From: Mycolicibacterium litorale | GTDB lineage: Bacteria; Actinomycetota; Actinomycetes; Mycobacteriales; Mycobacteriaceae | NCBI RefSeq assembly: GCF_010731695.1 | Contig: NZ_AP022586.1 | Location: 3,162,001-3,226,000, forward strand | DNA length: 64,000 nucleotides | Reading direction: 5' to 3' | Part shown: one piece after another, positions 10,283-19,167 of the stretch | How positions within the stretch are numbered: the first letter of the stretch is position 1 | How the letters are laid out: every line of letters starts with the position of its first letter | Notes under the pieces: model-generated | What the model was told of the DNA's origin: nothing | The model's database searches: none | Seen by the model: the letters and a program-made list of their open reading frames with translations, nothing else | Made by a program: the position numbers and the translations under genes

Positions 10283-11050
10283 TCAGCAAACTTCGCGGCG
10301 CTCACTCGCGCCGGCAGCCAACCATTCGTCGAACGTCGTCGGGGCGATGCGGGCGTTCTCCCCCGGCATCAGTTTGTTGCCGGCCAGTTCCTCCCCGAGT
10401 GGCCCTGACCACGTGGGCACCAGTTTCACCGTCTTCCCCAGAGCGGCATGGGTGCGACGCGCCATGTCGACGAGGTCCTGTGGTTCGGGGCCGGCGACGT
10501 CGACATACCGGCCCTGCGGCTCGCCCGCGGCGACCTCCGCCAGCACTTGCGCGATGTCGTCGGGGGCGATCGGCTGGATGAGCAGCGGGGCGATGGCGGC
10601 GACACCGTCGCGTTCGGTCCAGCTGGCGGCCATCGCCGCGAAGTCGTGGAACTGCGTCGCGGGCACGATCGTCCACGGGACGGGCCCTTCGCTCACCAGC
10701 CGTTCCTGCTCGCGCTTGCCCGTGTAGTGGTCGGTACCGCCGGACGTCCGGCTGATCCCGACGATCGACAACAGCACGTGGTGCCGCACACCGGCACGCT
10801 GCTCGGCGTTGAGCAGATTCCTGGTCGTCGTGCCGAAGTACTCGCGCGTCTCCTCGGCACTGATCGGCGGGGAGCTGATCGCATCGACCACGGCGTCGAC
10901 ACCCTGGAGTGCGGACTCCAGCCCCTCGCCGCTGAGCAGGTCCACGCCGAGGGAACGGCTGATGCGTACGACCTCATGGCCGTCCCGCTCGAGGAACGAG
11001 ACAGTGCGGGCACCGATGTTGCCCGTCGCCCCGGCAACCGCGATTCGCAT
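10283..11050 (-). CDS. NAD(P)-binding SDR/NmrA-type protein
   Basis: 255-residue atypical short-chain dehydrogenase/NmrA-like protein. The Rossmann motif GATGNIGARTVSFLERDGHEV is at residues 7-27. A central HHVLLSIVGI stretch and later PWTIVPATQFHDF are typical of NAD(P)-binding epimerase-like proteins that often lack a full catalytic triad. It may be an NAD(P)H-dependent quinone reductase or a redox-sensing regulator. It converges on whiB3 (32 bases between stops) and diverges from the carboxylesterase at 11105. It is not part of the M. tuberculosis gene order, so it is probably accessory. Confidence 0.8.
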   Translation of the reverse strand: MRIAVAGATGNIGARTVSFLERDGHEVVRISRSLGVDLLSGEGLESALQGVDAVVDAISSPPISAEETREYFGTTTRNLLNAEQRAGVRHHVLLSIVGISRTSGGTDHYTGKREQERLVSEGPVPWTIVPATQFHDFAAMAASWTERDGVAAIAPLLIQPIAPDDIAQVLAEVAAGEPQGRYVDVAGPEPQDLVDMARRTHAALGKTVKLVPTWSGPLGEELAGNKLMPGENARIAPTTFDEWLAAGASERREVC

Positions 11051-11104
11051 GGTGACCTACGTTAACGCCGCGGACGGTCGCGGGAGTCGCAGTACGGTGA
11101 ATTC

Positions 11105-12412
11105 GTGGCTTCCCGGCGGATCGACAGCAGGTGCGGGCCGCTGATGGCGAGCGAGGACGACGACGGCCTGGTGCATGCCCGGGGCATCCGCTATGCCACA
11201 GCGGAACGATTCACCGCCCCTGCCCTGCTGCCCGCCGCCGACGGCGTGATCGACGCGACCCGCCGCGGCCCCGCCTGCCCTCAGCTGCCGTCGCGACTGG
11301 AGTTCGTCACCGGGCCGGTCACGAACGGGCTGCCGATGAGTGAGCACTGCCAGGTCCTCAGCGTCACCGCACCCGCACACGCCCACCGGCTGCCGGTCAT
11401 GGTGTGGTTTCACGGCGGTGCCTACGTCTCGGGCAGCGGCGAATCCGCCAAATACGATCCGGATGCGCTGGTTACCGAGGGACAGGTGGTCGTTGTCTCC
11501 GTCAGCTACCGGCTGGGCATCTTCGGATATCTCAACCTGCACGATCGCGACACCGAGAACCTCGGGCTGCGCGACCAGATCTGCGCGCTGCAGTGGGTTC
11601 GGGACAACATCGCGGCCTTCGGCGGTGACCCGGGGCGGGTCACGGTGTTCGGGCAGTCCGCCGGTGCTGATTCCGTGTTGTCACTGGCGATGTGCCCCGA
11701 AGCCGACGGGCTGTTCATCCGCGCCATCCTGCAGAGCAGCCCTCTGGGCCTGCGGGGCGACCGCACGCCGATGACCGCCGCGATGCGGGAGGCGGCGACG
11801 GCGTCGCTGGCCGGGGTCCCGCCCACCGAGGCCACCGCGGAACGGTTGCTCGAGGCGCAGGTCGCCGCGATCACGGTCGCGCGGCGGTCGGGACAGGTCG
11901 GGCTCATGGCCTTCGCGCCGATCATGGGCCGTGCACCGCTGCCGTCGGACCGCGAATCGCGCATAGGCGACGTGGCGCCGCGCATCGAGATTCTCGCCGG
12001 CTACACCCGCGACGATGCGCGGCCGTTCATCACCATGGCCCCGCGGGCGAAGCTGCTCGGGCGGCTGGGACCGGTCGGCAGGGCTACCGCTGCGTCATTC
12101 GGCCGGAACATGACCCGAAGCGTGTTCGGCCGCCCGACAACCGAACTCGCGGAGGCGTGGACGGCGGCGGGTGGGCGGGCGGCCACATTTCGCGTCGACT
12201 GGTCGCCGGACGATGCTCCGCTGGGGGCCTGCCACTGCATCGAGCTACCGTTGCTGTTCGGATACCCGCAGACCTGGTCCGATGCCCCGATGCTGGGACA
12301 TCGGCCCCGCGCCATCCCCGACGAGTTGGCCCGAAGGACGCGGGCGCAGTGGGCCGCGTTCGCGCGCGACGGCGTCGCGGGGCTGGAACAGGCCGCCCTG
12401 CGCATCGCGTGA
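11105..12412 (+). CDS. Type B carboxylesterase family protein
   Basis: 435-residue esterase of the COesterase family (alpha/beta hydrolase). The oxyanion segment is FHGGAYVSGSG, the nucleophile elbow GQSAGAD (Ser within GxSxG), and the probable catalytic His sits in CHCIELPLLFG near the end. No signal peptide is seen, so it is probably cytoplasmic, hydrolysing carboxylic esters of unknown identity. It is shorter than the usual 480-550 residues. GTG at 11105 is used; ATG at 11144 is an alternative because the family's first strand starts about there. Its stop lies 1 base from the convergent DAHP synthase stop. Confidence 0.85.
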   Translation: MASRRIDSRCGPLMASEDDDGLVHARGIRYATAERFTAPALLPAADGVIDATRRGPACPQLPSRLEFVTGPVTNGLPMSEHCQVLSVTAPAHAHRLPVMVWFHGGAYVSGSGESAKYDPDALVTEGQVVVVSVSYRLGIFGYLNLHDRDTENLGLRDQICALQWVRDNIAAFGGDPGRVTVFGQSAGADSVLSLAMCPEADGLFIRAILQSSPLGLRGDRTPMTAAMREAATASLAGVPPTEATAERLLEAQVAAITVARRSGQVGLMAFAPIMGRAPLPSDRESRIGDVAPRIEILAGYTRDDARPFITMAPRAKLLGRLGPVGRATAASFGRNMTRSVFGRPTTELAEAWTAAGGRAATFRVDWSPDDAPLGACHCIELPLLFGYPQTWSDAPMLGHRPRAIPDELARRTRAQWAAFARDGVAGLEQAALRIA

Positions 12413-12413
12413 A

Positions 12414-13466
12414 CTAGCGGTGCCGGGCCAGTTCTCGAAGGACCGAATCCGTTGTGGCCCAGTCCATGCACTTGTCGGTCACCGACTGCCCGTAGGTCAG
12501 CGGCCGCGCGTCGGGTGCCTGCGCGCCGGCGACGAGGAAGCTCTCCAGCATCACCCCGCTGACCGGCAGGCCGTCGCGCACGAGCTGGGCCACCTCCGCG
12601 GCGACGCCCGCCTGGCGGACGTGGTCCTTGCCGGAATTGGCGTGGCTGCAGTCGATCACGACGCGGCCGGGCAGACCGGCGGCCGCGAGCTTGGCAGCGG
12701 TGGCGCTCACCGCCTGCGCGTCGTAGTTGGGGCCGTCGGTGCCGCCGCGCAGGATCACGTGGCAGTCCTCGTTGCCCGCGGTGTTCACCAGCGCGCCGCG
12801 GCCCAGATCGTCCATACCGAAGAAGACGTGTTGCGCGGCGGCGGCTTTCACGCCGTCGACGGCCACCTGGATGTTGCCGTCGGTGCCGTTCTTGAAGCCG
12901 ACGGGCATGGACAGCCCCGACGCGAGCTGGCGGTGCACCTGCGATTCGGTGGTGCGCGCGCCGATAGCGCCCCAGGCGACGGCGTCGGCGATGTACTGCG
13001 GGCTGGTGGGCTCGAGGAACTCACATCCGACCGGCAAGCCGATGTCGATGACGTCGAGCAGCAGTTGGCGCGCGATCCGCAGACCGCGGGCCACGTCGAA
13101 GGTGCCGTCCATGTCCGGGTCGTTGATCAGGCCCTTCCACCCGACGGTGGTGCGCGGCTTCTCGAAGTAGACCCGCATCACGATCTTGAGCCGGTCGCGG
13201 AGTTCGTCGGCCACCCGGGCCAGTCGGGCGGCGTACTCGAGTGCGGCGGCCGGGTCGTGGACGGAGCATGGGCCCACCACGACCAGCAGTCGGTCGTCAC
13301 GCCCGGCGAGGATGTCGGCGATCTCGTCGCGATCGCGGGCGACGCGCTCGGCGCGGCGGGCACCGAGCGGGAACTCGTTGGCCACCTCGTGCGGGCTGGG
13401 GATCGCGCTGAACCGGCGGATGCGCCGGTCCGACGTCGCGGGGGCGGCCATCTGAGCGGATGTCAC
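12414..13466 (-). CDS. 3-deoxy-7-phosphoheptulonate synthase, type I (AroF/G/H type)
   Basis: 350-residue type I DAHP synthase: condenses phosphoenolpyruvate and erythrose-4-phosphate, the first step of the shikimate pathway. Visible family motifs are VVGPCSVHD, RVYFEKPRTTVGWKGLINDP, GARTTESQ, IQVAVDGVKAA and the metal-binding DCSHANSGKD. The GTG at 13466 (VTSAQMAAPATS) is preceded by AAAGG nine bases away; ATG at 13451 is an alternative. Mycobacteria usually carry a type II enzyme called AroG elsewhere, so this E. coli-like enzyme is probably an additional copy. It lies behind a leader peptide and attenuator (13526-13650), implying control by aromatic amino acid supply. It is absent from the equivalent M. 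tuberculosis interval. Confidence 0.93.
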   Translation of the reverse strand: MTSAQMAAPATSDRRIRRFSAIPSPHEVANEFPLGARRAERVARDRDEIADILAGRDDRLLVVVGPCSVHDPAAALEYAARLARVADELRDRLKIVMRVYFEKPRTTVGWKGLINDPDMDGTFDVARGLRIARQLLLDVIDIGLPVGCEFLEPTSPQYIADAVAWGAIGARTTESQVHRQLASGLSMPVGFKNGTDGNIQVAVDGVKAAAAQHVFFGMDDLGRGALVNTAGNEDCHVILRGGTDGPNYDAQAVSATAAKLAAAGLPGRVVIDCSHANSGKDHVRQAGVAAEVAQLVRDGLPVSGVMLESFLVAGAQAPDARPLTYGQSVTDKCMDWATTDSVLRELARHR

Positions 13467-13525
13467 GTTCGGGTGCCTTTCTGATGTGGGCACCTTCGCG
13501 GTCGTCCGGCGCCCTTGAATGACGA

Positions 13526-13554
13526 AAGGCAGCGACCGTTGGTGGTCACTGCCT
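13526..13554 (-). terminator. Attenuator terminator hairpin of the DAHP synthase leader
   Basis: In the minus-strand transcript AGGCAGTGACC pairs with GGTCGCTGCCT across a six-base loop (11 pairs including one G-U), followed by a short U-rich stretch (TTTCGTC). It lies between the leader peptide stop and the DAHP synthase ribosome site, where a transcription attenuator would be. Confidence 0.6.
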
Positions 13555-13575
13555 GGGCTCCGGGTGGATGCGTGC

Positions 13576-13650
13576 TTAGGTCTGCACTTTATCGGCTCCG
13601 CCCGGAGCCTTGATAAAGCGCCAATAGCTGGCACGCACACCGATGTTCAC
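13576..13650 (-). CDS. Aromatic leader peptide of the DAHP synthase (24 residues)
   Basis: Short frame GTG to TAA encoding 24 residues, beginning MNIGVRASYWRF (GTG read as Met). Tyr9, Trp10 and Phe12 are clustered (Tyr-Trp-Arg-Phe), the three end products of the pathway whose first enzyme is encoded downstream. This is the signature of an attenuation leader. No Shine-Dalgarno is present, but TACCCT (13657-13662) lies six bases before the GTG, so the transcript is probably leaderless and begins at the start codon. A hairpin (13587-13618) begins within the Arg-Phe codons. It is too short for normal gene finders. Confidence 0.8.
   Translation of the reverse strand: MNIGVRASYWRFIKAPGGADKVQT
13587..13618 (-). 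promoter_or_regulatory. Leader RNA hairpin overlapping the Tyr-Trp-Arg-Phe codons
   Basis: CTTTATC pairs with GATAAAG and, inside an AA bulge, GGCTCC pairs with GGAGCC around a GGGC loop: 13 base pairs. The 5' arm starts at the Arg-Phe codons, so a ribosome stalled on Tyr, Trp or Phe would block it. The segment GGCTCCGGG (13601-13609) can instead pair perfectly with CCCGGAGCC (13556-13564), giving an alternative fold just before the terminator. Confidence 0.6.
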
Positions 13651-13656
13651 GGGGCC

Positions 13657-13662
13657 AGGGTA
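13657..13662 (-). promoter_or_regulatory. Candidate -10 of the DAHP synthase leader transcript
   Basis: TACCCT (TANNNT) on the minus strand, six bases before the leader GTG at 13650. It lies just beyond the merR stop, so the DAHP synthase unit has its own promoter. No good -35 is apparent. Confidence 0.45.
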
Positions 13663-13682
13663 CACGACGGCGACGTAGGCGA

Positions 13683-14066
13683 TCACGTCGGTGGGTGCGC
13701 GCGCGCCTTGACGCTGAGAACCTTCTCGACATACTCGGCGATCGCGTCTCTGTTGCGGGTCAGGAACTCGATGCGCTCAGACAGCCGATCCTGCTCGCGA
13801 CGCAACGTGGCCAGCATTTCGGGTGTCACGTCGGGGACGTAGACGGACTGCGGCTCGTTCAGGCACGGCAGGAGCTGGCGGATGATGCGCGTCGGCAGCC
13901 CGGCGTCGAGCAGCCCGGTGATCTGCTGCACCACCTCCACGTGCGCGTCCCCGTACTCGCGGTAGCCGTTCACGGAGCGGCCGGGCGTGATCAGCCCCTG
14001 CTCCTCGTAGTAGCGAAGGAGCCGGCGGGAGACGCCGGTGCGCTCCGCGAGCTGCCCGATTCGCAT
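13683..14066 (-). CDS. MerR-family transcriptional regulator
   Basis: 127-residue MerR-type activator/repressor. The winged HTH is at the N-terminus (MRIGQLAERTGVSRRLLRYYEEQGLITPGRSVNGYREY), followed by a long coiled-coil dimerisation helix (LATLRREQDRLSERIEFLTRNRDAIAEYVEKVL). The C-terminal effector part is short; a single Cys (LLPCLNE) leaves the ligand open. It is divergent from an F420-type oxidoreductase with a palindrome between them (14086-14107), so it probably controls both. ATG at 14066 is chosen because the HTH starts there. Confidence 0.9.
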   Translation of the reverse strand: MRIGQLAERTGVSRRLLRYYEEQGLITPGRSVNGYREYGDAHVEVVQQITGLLDAGLPTRIIRQLLPCLNEPQSVYVPDVTPEMLATLRREQDRLSERIEFLTRNRDAIAEYVEKVLSVKARAHPPT

Positions 14067-14082
14067 GTGCGCGATTTTACGC

Positions 14083-14114
14083 TTGACCTTCACACCAATG
14101 TGAAGGTTCACACT
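14083..14114 (+). promoter_or_regulatory. MerR-type operator/promoter between merR and the oxidoreductase
   Basis: ACCTTCAC (14086-14093) and GTGAAGGT (14100-14107) form a perfect 8-base dyad with a 6-base centre. It lies in the spacer after TTGACC (14083-14088) and before a weak -10-like CACACT at 14109-14114. A dyad in an overlong (about 20 base) promoter spacer is the hallmark of MerR-activated promoters. Confidence 0.65.
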
Positions 14115-14143
14115 CGATGGTGAGCGAACCCATTGGAGGTCAG

Positions 14144-15118
14144 ATGAAGCTCGGACTTCGGCTACCCCAGCGGCTGGGGACCGACTTGAAACAGGACCTG
14201 GTCGAGGCGGCCAGAACGGCGGAAGCGGCAGGGTACGACAGCCTCTGGACCTACGAGAGGTTGCTGTTCCCGAACACGCCCGCCGAACCGTATGCCGGGA
14301 CGAACGTGGCGTGGCCGGAGCACTCCCGGCAGGCCGCCGACCCGCTCGCCGTGCTCACGGCAGCGGCCGTGGCGACCGAACACGTCCGACTGGGAACCAG
14401 CGTTCTGGTTGCTGCACTCCACACACCCGTTCAACTGGCGAAGGCACTGGCCACGATCGATCAGATCAGCGGCGGCCGCATGGTCGCCGGTATGAGCACC
14501 GGCTGGTCCACCGACGAACTGCAGGCCACGGGTGCCACCCGGGCAGATCGGGGCCGCTTCCTCGACGAGACGCTGGACGTCTTCGACGCCGTGTGGGGCC
14601 CGGACCCGGTGACCTTCCGCGGACCACGCGTCGTCATCGACGACGCCTGGGTCCTACCGAAGCCCGTATCGAGGATCCCTGTCCTGCTTGGCGGCGGCGG
14701 AAGCAACCTGGGCCGCAGCACCACTTCGGCAGCCGTCCAGCGCATCGCGAAACGCGCCGACGGCTGGCTACCGCTGCTCACCACGCCCGGTCCGGCCGGT
14801 GCCGCGGAGTTGCGCGGGAACTGGGACCGCATAAGGGAATTGGCCGCCGGGTACGGCCGAGACGCGAGCCGGATGGAGATGGTCGTGGTCGGCAACGTCA
14901 CGTTCACCGACCGTCCCGCAGGACCGGACCGATCGGCGTTCGTCGGCACGCTCGACCAGATCATGGACGATGTCGCCACAGCGGCCGAGGCCGACGCGGA
15001 CGAGCTCATCGTGGATCTGAACCTGCAGGACTGGTTCACGAGCACTCAGCAGATGCTCGAAACGGCGGTGCAGATCCGGGAACGGTTCCAGCCGGACGGC
15101 GGCGGCTTCGTCGGCTGA
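14144..15118 (+). CDS. LLM-class F420-dependent oxidoreductase, MerR-linked
   Basis: 324-residue luciferase-like monooxygenase-fold protein (TIM barrel), probably using F420 or flavin. It begins MKLGLRLPQRLG and has the family strands GYDSLWTYERL, VRLGTSVLVAAL, GGRMVAGMSTGWS and RIPVLLGGGG. The start follows GGAGG closely (14135-14139); an ATG at 14117 is an alternative. Substrate is unknown. It sits behind the MerR operator, so expression is probably induced by whatever the regulator senses, for instance a xenobiotic or oxidant. Confidence 0.85.
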   Translation: MKLGLRLPQRLGTDLKQDLVEAARTAEAAGYDSLWTYERLLFPNTPAEPYAGTNVAWPEHSRQAADPLAVLTAAAVATEHVRLGTSVLVAALHTPVQLAKALATIDQISGGRMVAGMSTGWSTDELQATGATRADRGRFLDETLDVFDAVWGPDPVTFRGPRVVIDDAWVLPKPVSRIPVLLGGGGSNLGRSTTSAAVQRIAKRADGWLPLLTTPGPAGAAELRGNWDRIRELAAGYGRDASRMEMVVVGNVTFTDRPAGPDRSAFVGTLDQIMDDVATAAEADADELIVDLNLQDWFTSTQQMLETAVQIRERFQPDGGGFVG

Positions 15119-15308
15119 GGACTTCCGGACGGATGTCTTCCGATTGATATCGATTCAGCCGCTGCGCTAGCCGACCGAGATCGAGCCGACGATGGTTGGG
15201 CCCCTGATCCTCTCCCTCGGCCGGCATGTCGACGACAGCGGTTTGGCTGGTAGGACACGGCCTTGGCGGGCATAAGGTTGGGGAGGAAGTCCACACAAAG
15301 GAGTGGTG

Positions 15309-16433
15309 ATGACCCGCTATGAGCTGCCCGGTGTTGCTGACCTGATCCGCCTTGGCGAGCCCCACGAAAACGCCATCACGGTCTACGCGGAAACCGCACC
15401 GGGACCGGACGAGCGGGAGAAGGGCGTGTTGACGGCGAAGAGTGCGGTGGACCGGGCGCTGCGCTCGGTCCGCGACGCCGGGGCACGGCACGCCGTGGAG
15501 GAGCAGCTGCGGTCGCGCTGGAAGGAGATCGCCGAGTCGGACCTGTGGCTGAGCCTGTCCCGTTCGGTGGCCATCTTCATCGCAGACGACTTTCACGAGG
15601 TGTACGTCCTGCCCAACAGGCTGGAGAATCAGTTGCAGACGGGCAGCTACTTCGACGTCGGCCAGCTGGTGCGGGCGGTCACCACACCGCAGGATGCCTA
15701 CGCGTTGACGTTGTCGGCCGATGGCTGGAACCTGTGGCAGGCTACCGCGAGCACGCGTGCCGAGGCGTTGGAACCCACCGGCGAGTATGCGTTCGACGTT
15801 GCCGATGCCACCAATCGCGCCACCGTCCGTGACCGGGGCCATGTCCGCCGCCTGGTCGGCGACGAGGGCAAGAAGGTGTTGTTGGAGCGGTACGCCAAGC
15901 GGGTCGCGGAGGCGGTCGATACCGAACTGACGCAGCTGGATCCCTCCGCGGACCGGCCGCTGTTCCTGTTCGCCACCGACCCGCTGCTCGACATGTACCG
16001 CGGCCTCAATCACAAACGCCGGATCGTCGCGGTGCCCGGTGCCGCCGACGAGCTGCGACCCGATCAGATCGACGCAGTCATTCGCGAGTCGCTGCCCGCC
16101 TTGAACTCCGCGCGAGCCAACGCCTGGATCGAGGAGTGGGGCAACGACCTGAGCAAGGGGTTGGTGGCCACCGATCTGGGCGACATCACCCGGGCCGCGA
16201 CGTCCGGCGCGGTGGACCGGCTGGTGTACAACTTCACCGTCGACATTCTCGGCCGGATCGAGGCCGCCACCGGAGCCCTGCACTACGACGATTCCGGCTA
16301 TGACGTGCTGTCCCGTGCCGCGGTGACGGTACTCGACCAGGGCGGTGAAGCGTTCGCGGTGCGGCCCGACGAGATCACTGCCGACATCTGGAACCAGACC
16401 GCCGTCGCGAAGCTGCGGTTTCCCCTGAGCTGA
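15309..16433 (+). CDS. baeRF-type (release factor-like) protein
   Basis: 374-residue protein resembling the bacterial archaeo-eukaryotic release-factor (baeRF) families: an N-terminal domain, a central ribonuclease-like VFIADDFHEVY/LPNRLENQL region, and a C-terminal domain with IWNQTAVAKLRFPLS. These proteins are proposed to act on ribosomes or RNA, but experimental data are scarce. ATG at 15309 follows AAAGGAG by five bases; GTG codons at 15303 and 15306 are in frame. No obvious operon partner. It converges on groEL1 with a hairpin between. Family assignment rests on overall resemblance only. Confidence 0.6.
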   Translation: MTRYELPGVADLIRLGEPHENAITVYAETAPGPDEREKGVLTAKSAVDRALRSVRDAGARHAVEEQLRSRWKEIAESDLWLSLSRSVAIFIADDFHEVYVLPNRLENQLQTGSYFDVGQLVRAVTTPQDAYALTLSADGWNLWQATASTRAEALEPTGEYAFDVADATNRATVRDRGHVRRLVGDEGKKVLLERYAKRVAEAVDTELTQLDPSADRPLFLFATDPLLDMYRGLNHKRRIVAVPGAADELRPDQIDAVIRESLPALNSARANAWIEEWGNDLSKGLVATDLGDITRAATSGAVDRLVYNFTVDILGRIEAATGALHYDDSGYDVLSRAAVTVLDQGGEAFAVRPDEITADIWNQTAVAKLRFPLS

Positions 16434-16464
16434 CACACCCCACGCCATCACCCGACAACGAAAA

Positions 16465-16492
16465 CACCCCCGGCCCATGAAGACCGGGGGTG
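16465..16492. terminator. Bidirectional hairpin between the baeRF gene and groEL1
   Basis: CACCCCCGG and CCGGGGGTG form a perfect 9-base stem with a 10-base loop in the gap between two convergent genes. There is no long U tract on either strand, as is common for mycobacterial terminators. Confidence 0.6.
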
Positions 16493-16511
16493 CTCTCGGC
16501 TATCGATTGAT

Positions 16512-18182
<1,671 letters not shown>

Positions 18183-18224
18183 TCACCCGTGATTGACGGG
18201 GATCTCCGGGGCGGACACGGGTGC

Positions 18225-18527
18225 TTACTTGTTGACGACAGCCAGCACGTCGCGGGCAGAGAGGATCAGGTACTCCTCGCCGTTGTACTTGATCTCGGTG
18301 CCGCCGTACTTGCTGTAGATGACGGTGTCACCCTCGGAGACGTCCAGCGGAATCCGCTTCTCACCCTCGTCGTCCCAGCGGCCGGGGCCGACCGCGACAA
18401 CGGTGCCTTCCTGCGGCTTCTCCTTGGCGGTGTCCGGGATGACCAGACCGGAAGCGGTCGTGGTCTCGGCCTCGTTGGCCTGGACGAGGATCTTGTCCTC
18501 GAGTGGCTTGATGTTCACGCTCGCCAC
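18225..18527 (-). CDS. groES: Co-chaperonin GroES
   Basis: 100-residue GroES ([15 protein letters not shown] ... [10 protein letters not shown]). It forms the heptameric lid for GroEL-type chaperonins and presumably serves both GroEL1 here and GroEL2 encoded elsewhere. The GTG at 18527 follows GGAGGG by seven bases; the frame continues upstream but loses similarity. It is the first gene of the groES-groEL1 operon, 87 bases before groEL1, downstream of the CIRCE operator. Confidence 0.97.
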   Translation of the reverse strand: MASVNIKPLEDKILVQANEAETTTASGLVIPDTAKEKPQEGTVVAVGPGRWDDEGEKRIPLDVSEGDTVIYSKYGGTEIKYNGEEYLILSARDVLAVVNK

Positions 18528-18667
18528 GATGGAGCCCTCCACTAGTTCGGTGTAGATCCAGGTGTGGTCCCGGACCTGAATGTTTCCAGCGTTTACAGAT
18601 GTCCGGCATGCGTCCGGGCCCGAGCGTCGTCGTCGCGGGTGCCGACACAGGGTTGGCCGCCTGCCAC

Positions 18668-18699
18668 CTAGCACTCTATACATGCGAGTGCTAGCACTC
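18668..18699 (-). promoter_or_regulatory. CIRCE operator (HrcA) with an extra half-site
   Basis: CTAGCACTC-N9-GAGTGCTAG (18668-18694) is a perfect CIRCE inverted repeat, the binding site of the heat-shock repressor HrcA. The right arm overlaps a further TAGCACTC (18692-18699), so GAGTGCTAGCACTC is itself a palindrome. On the minus strand TTGAGT and TATAGA lie in and around these repeats and may be the groES promoter. Confidence 0.93.
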
Positions 18700-18714
18700 A
18701 AGGGTGGGAGGTGC

Positions 18715-19167
18715 CTAATGGTCGAAGTCGCGAGGGTTGACGGCCAGGTGAGCCGAGACGTCGCCGACGTGCTCGACGTCCACCCGCCGGGCAGTGAAGT
18801 ACCAGCCGGTTTCGTCCCGGCCGAACGTGTCGTGATAACGCCCGACCACGATCGGCTGCAGCGGCACCGTCTCGGTCGCCTGCACCACGCAGAACGTCGA
18901 CCGCGCGGCCGCGGTGTCGCCGTCGACCTCCACGATCGGGTTGAGCACCAGGTGACGCGTGCGCGGGGTGTTGCCGTGCTCGGGATAGCGCTTCGTCGTG
19001 GTCACGAACAGCTTCGCGATCGGCCCTGCCCCCACCACGCCGGCGAACGACCCCCGCGCCAGCAGTGCGCCCACCCCGTCGAAATCCCCGGCGTCGACCA
19101 GCTCCGCGTAGCGGTAGAGCAGTTCGTGGATCGCGAGCGTGTCGGCCACTTTCCCGCGTGGGTTCAC
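18715..19167 (-). CDS. SnoaL-like / nuclear transport factor 2 family protein
   Basis: 150-residue protein of the NTF2-like fold ([25 protein letters not shown] near the N-terminus; then a [24 protein letters not shown] core). The family covers polyketide cyclases, ketosteroid isomerases and bile-acid-dehydratase-like enzymes; its substrate here is unknown. Translation appears coupled to tsaD: the GTG start (19165-19167) overlaps the tsaD TGA by four bases (GTGA). It ends the minus-strand string of t6A genes, just before the groES promoter. Confidence 0.8.
   Translation of the reverse strand: MNPRGKVADTLAIHELLYRYAELVDAGDFDGVGALLARGSFAGVVGAGPIAKLFVTTTKRYPEHGNTPRTRHLVLNPIVEVDGDTAAARSTFCVVQATETVPLQPIVVGRYHDTFGRDETGWYFTARRVDVEHVGDVSAHLAVNPRDFDH

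Noticed and set aside
12171..13484. 437-codon plus-strand frame opposite the DAHP synthase
   Set aside because: Continues out of frame from the esterase gene and is a shadow of the synthase.
15036..16478. 480-codon frame opposite the baeRF-like gene
   Set aside because: The plus-strand gene has a ribosome site and a structured protein; the minus frame is low-complexity and starts without a ribosome site.
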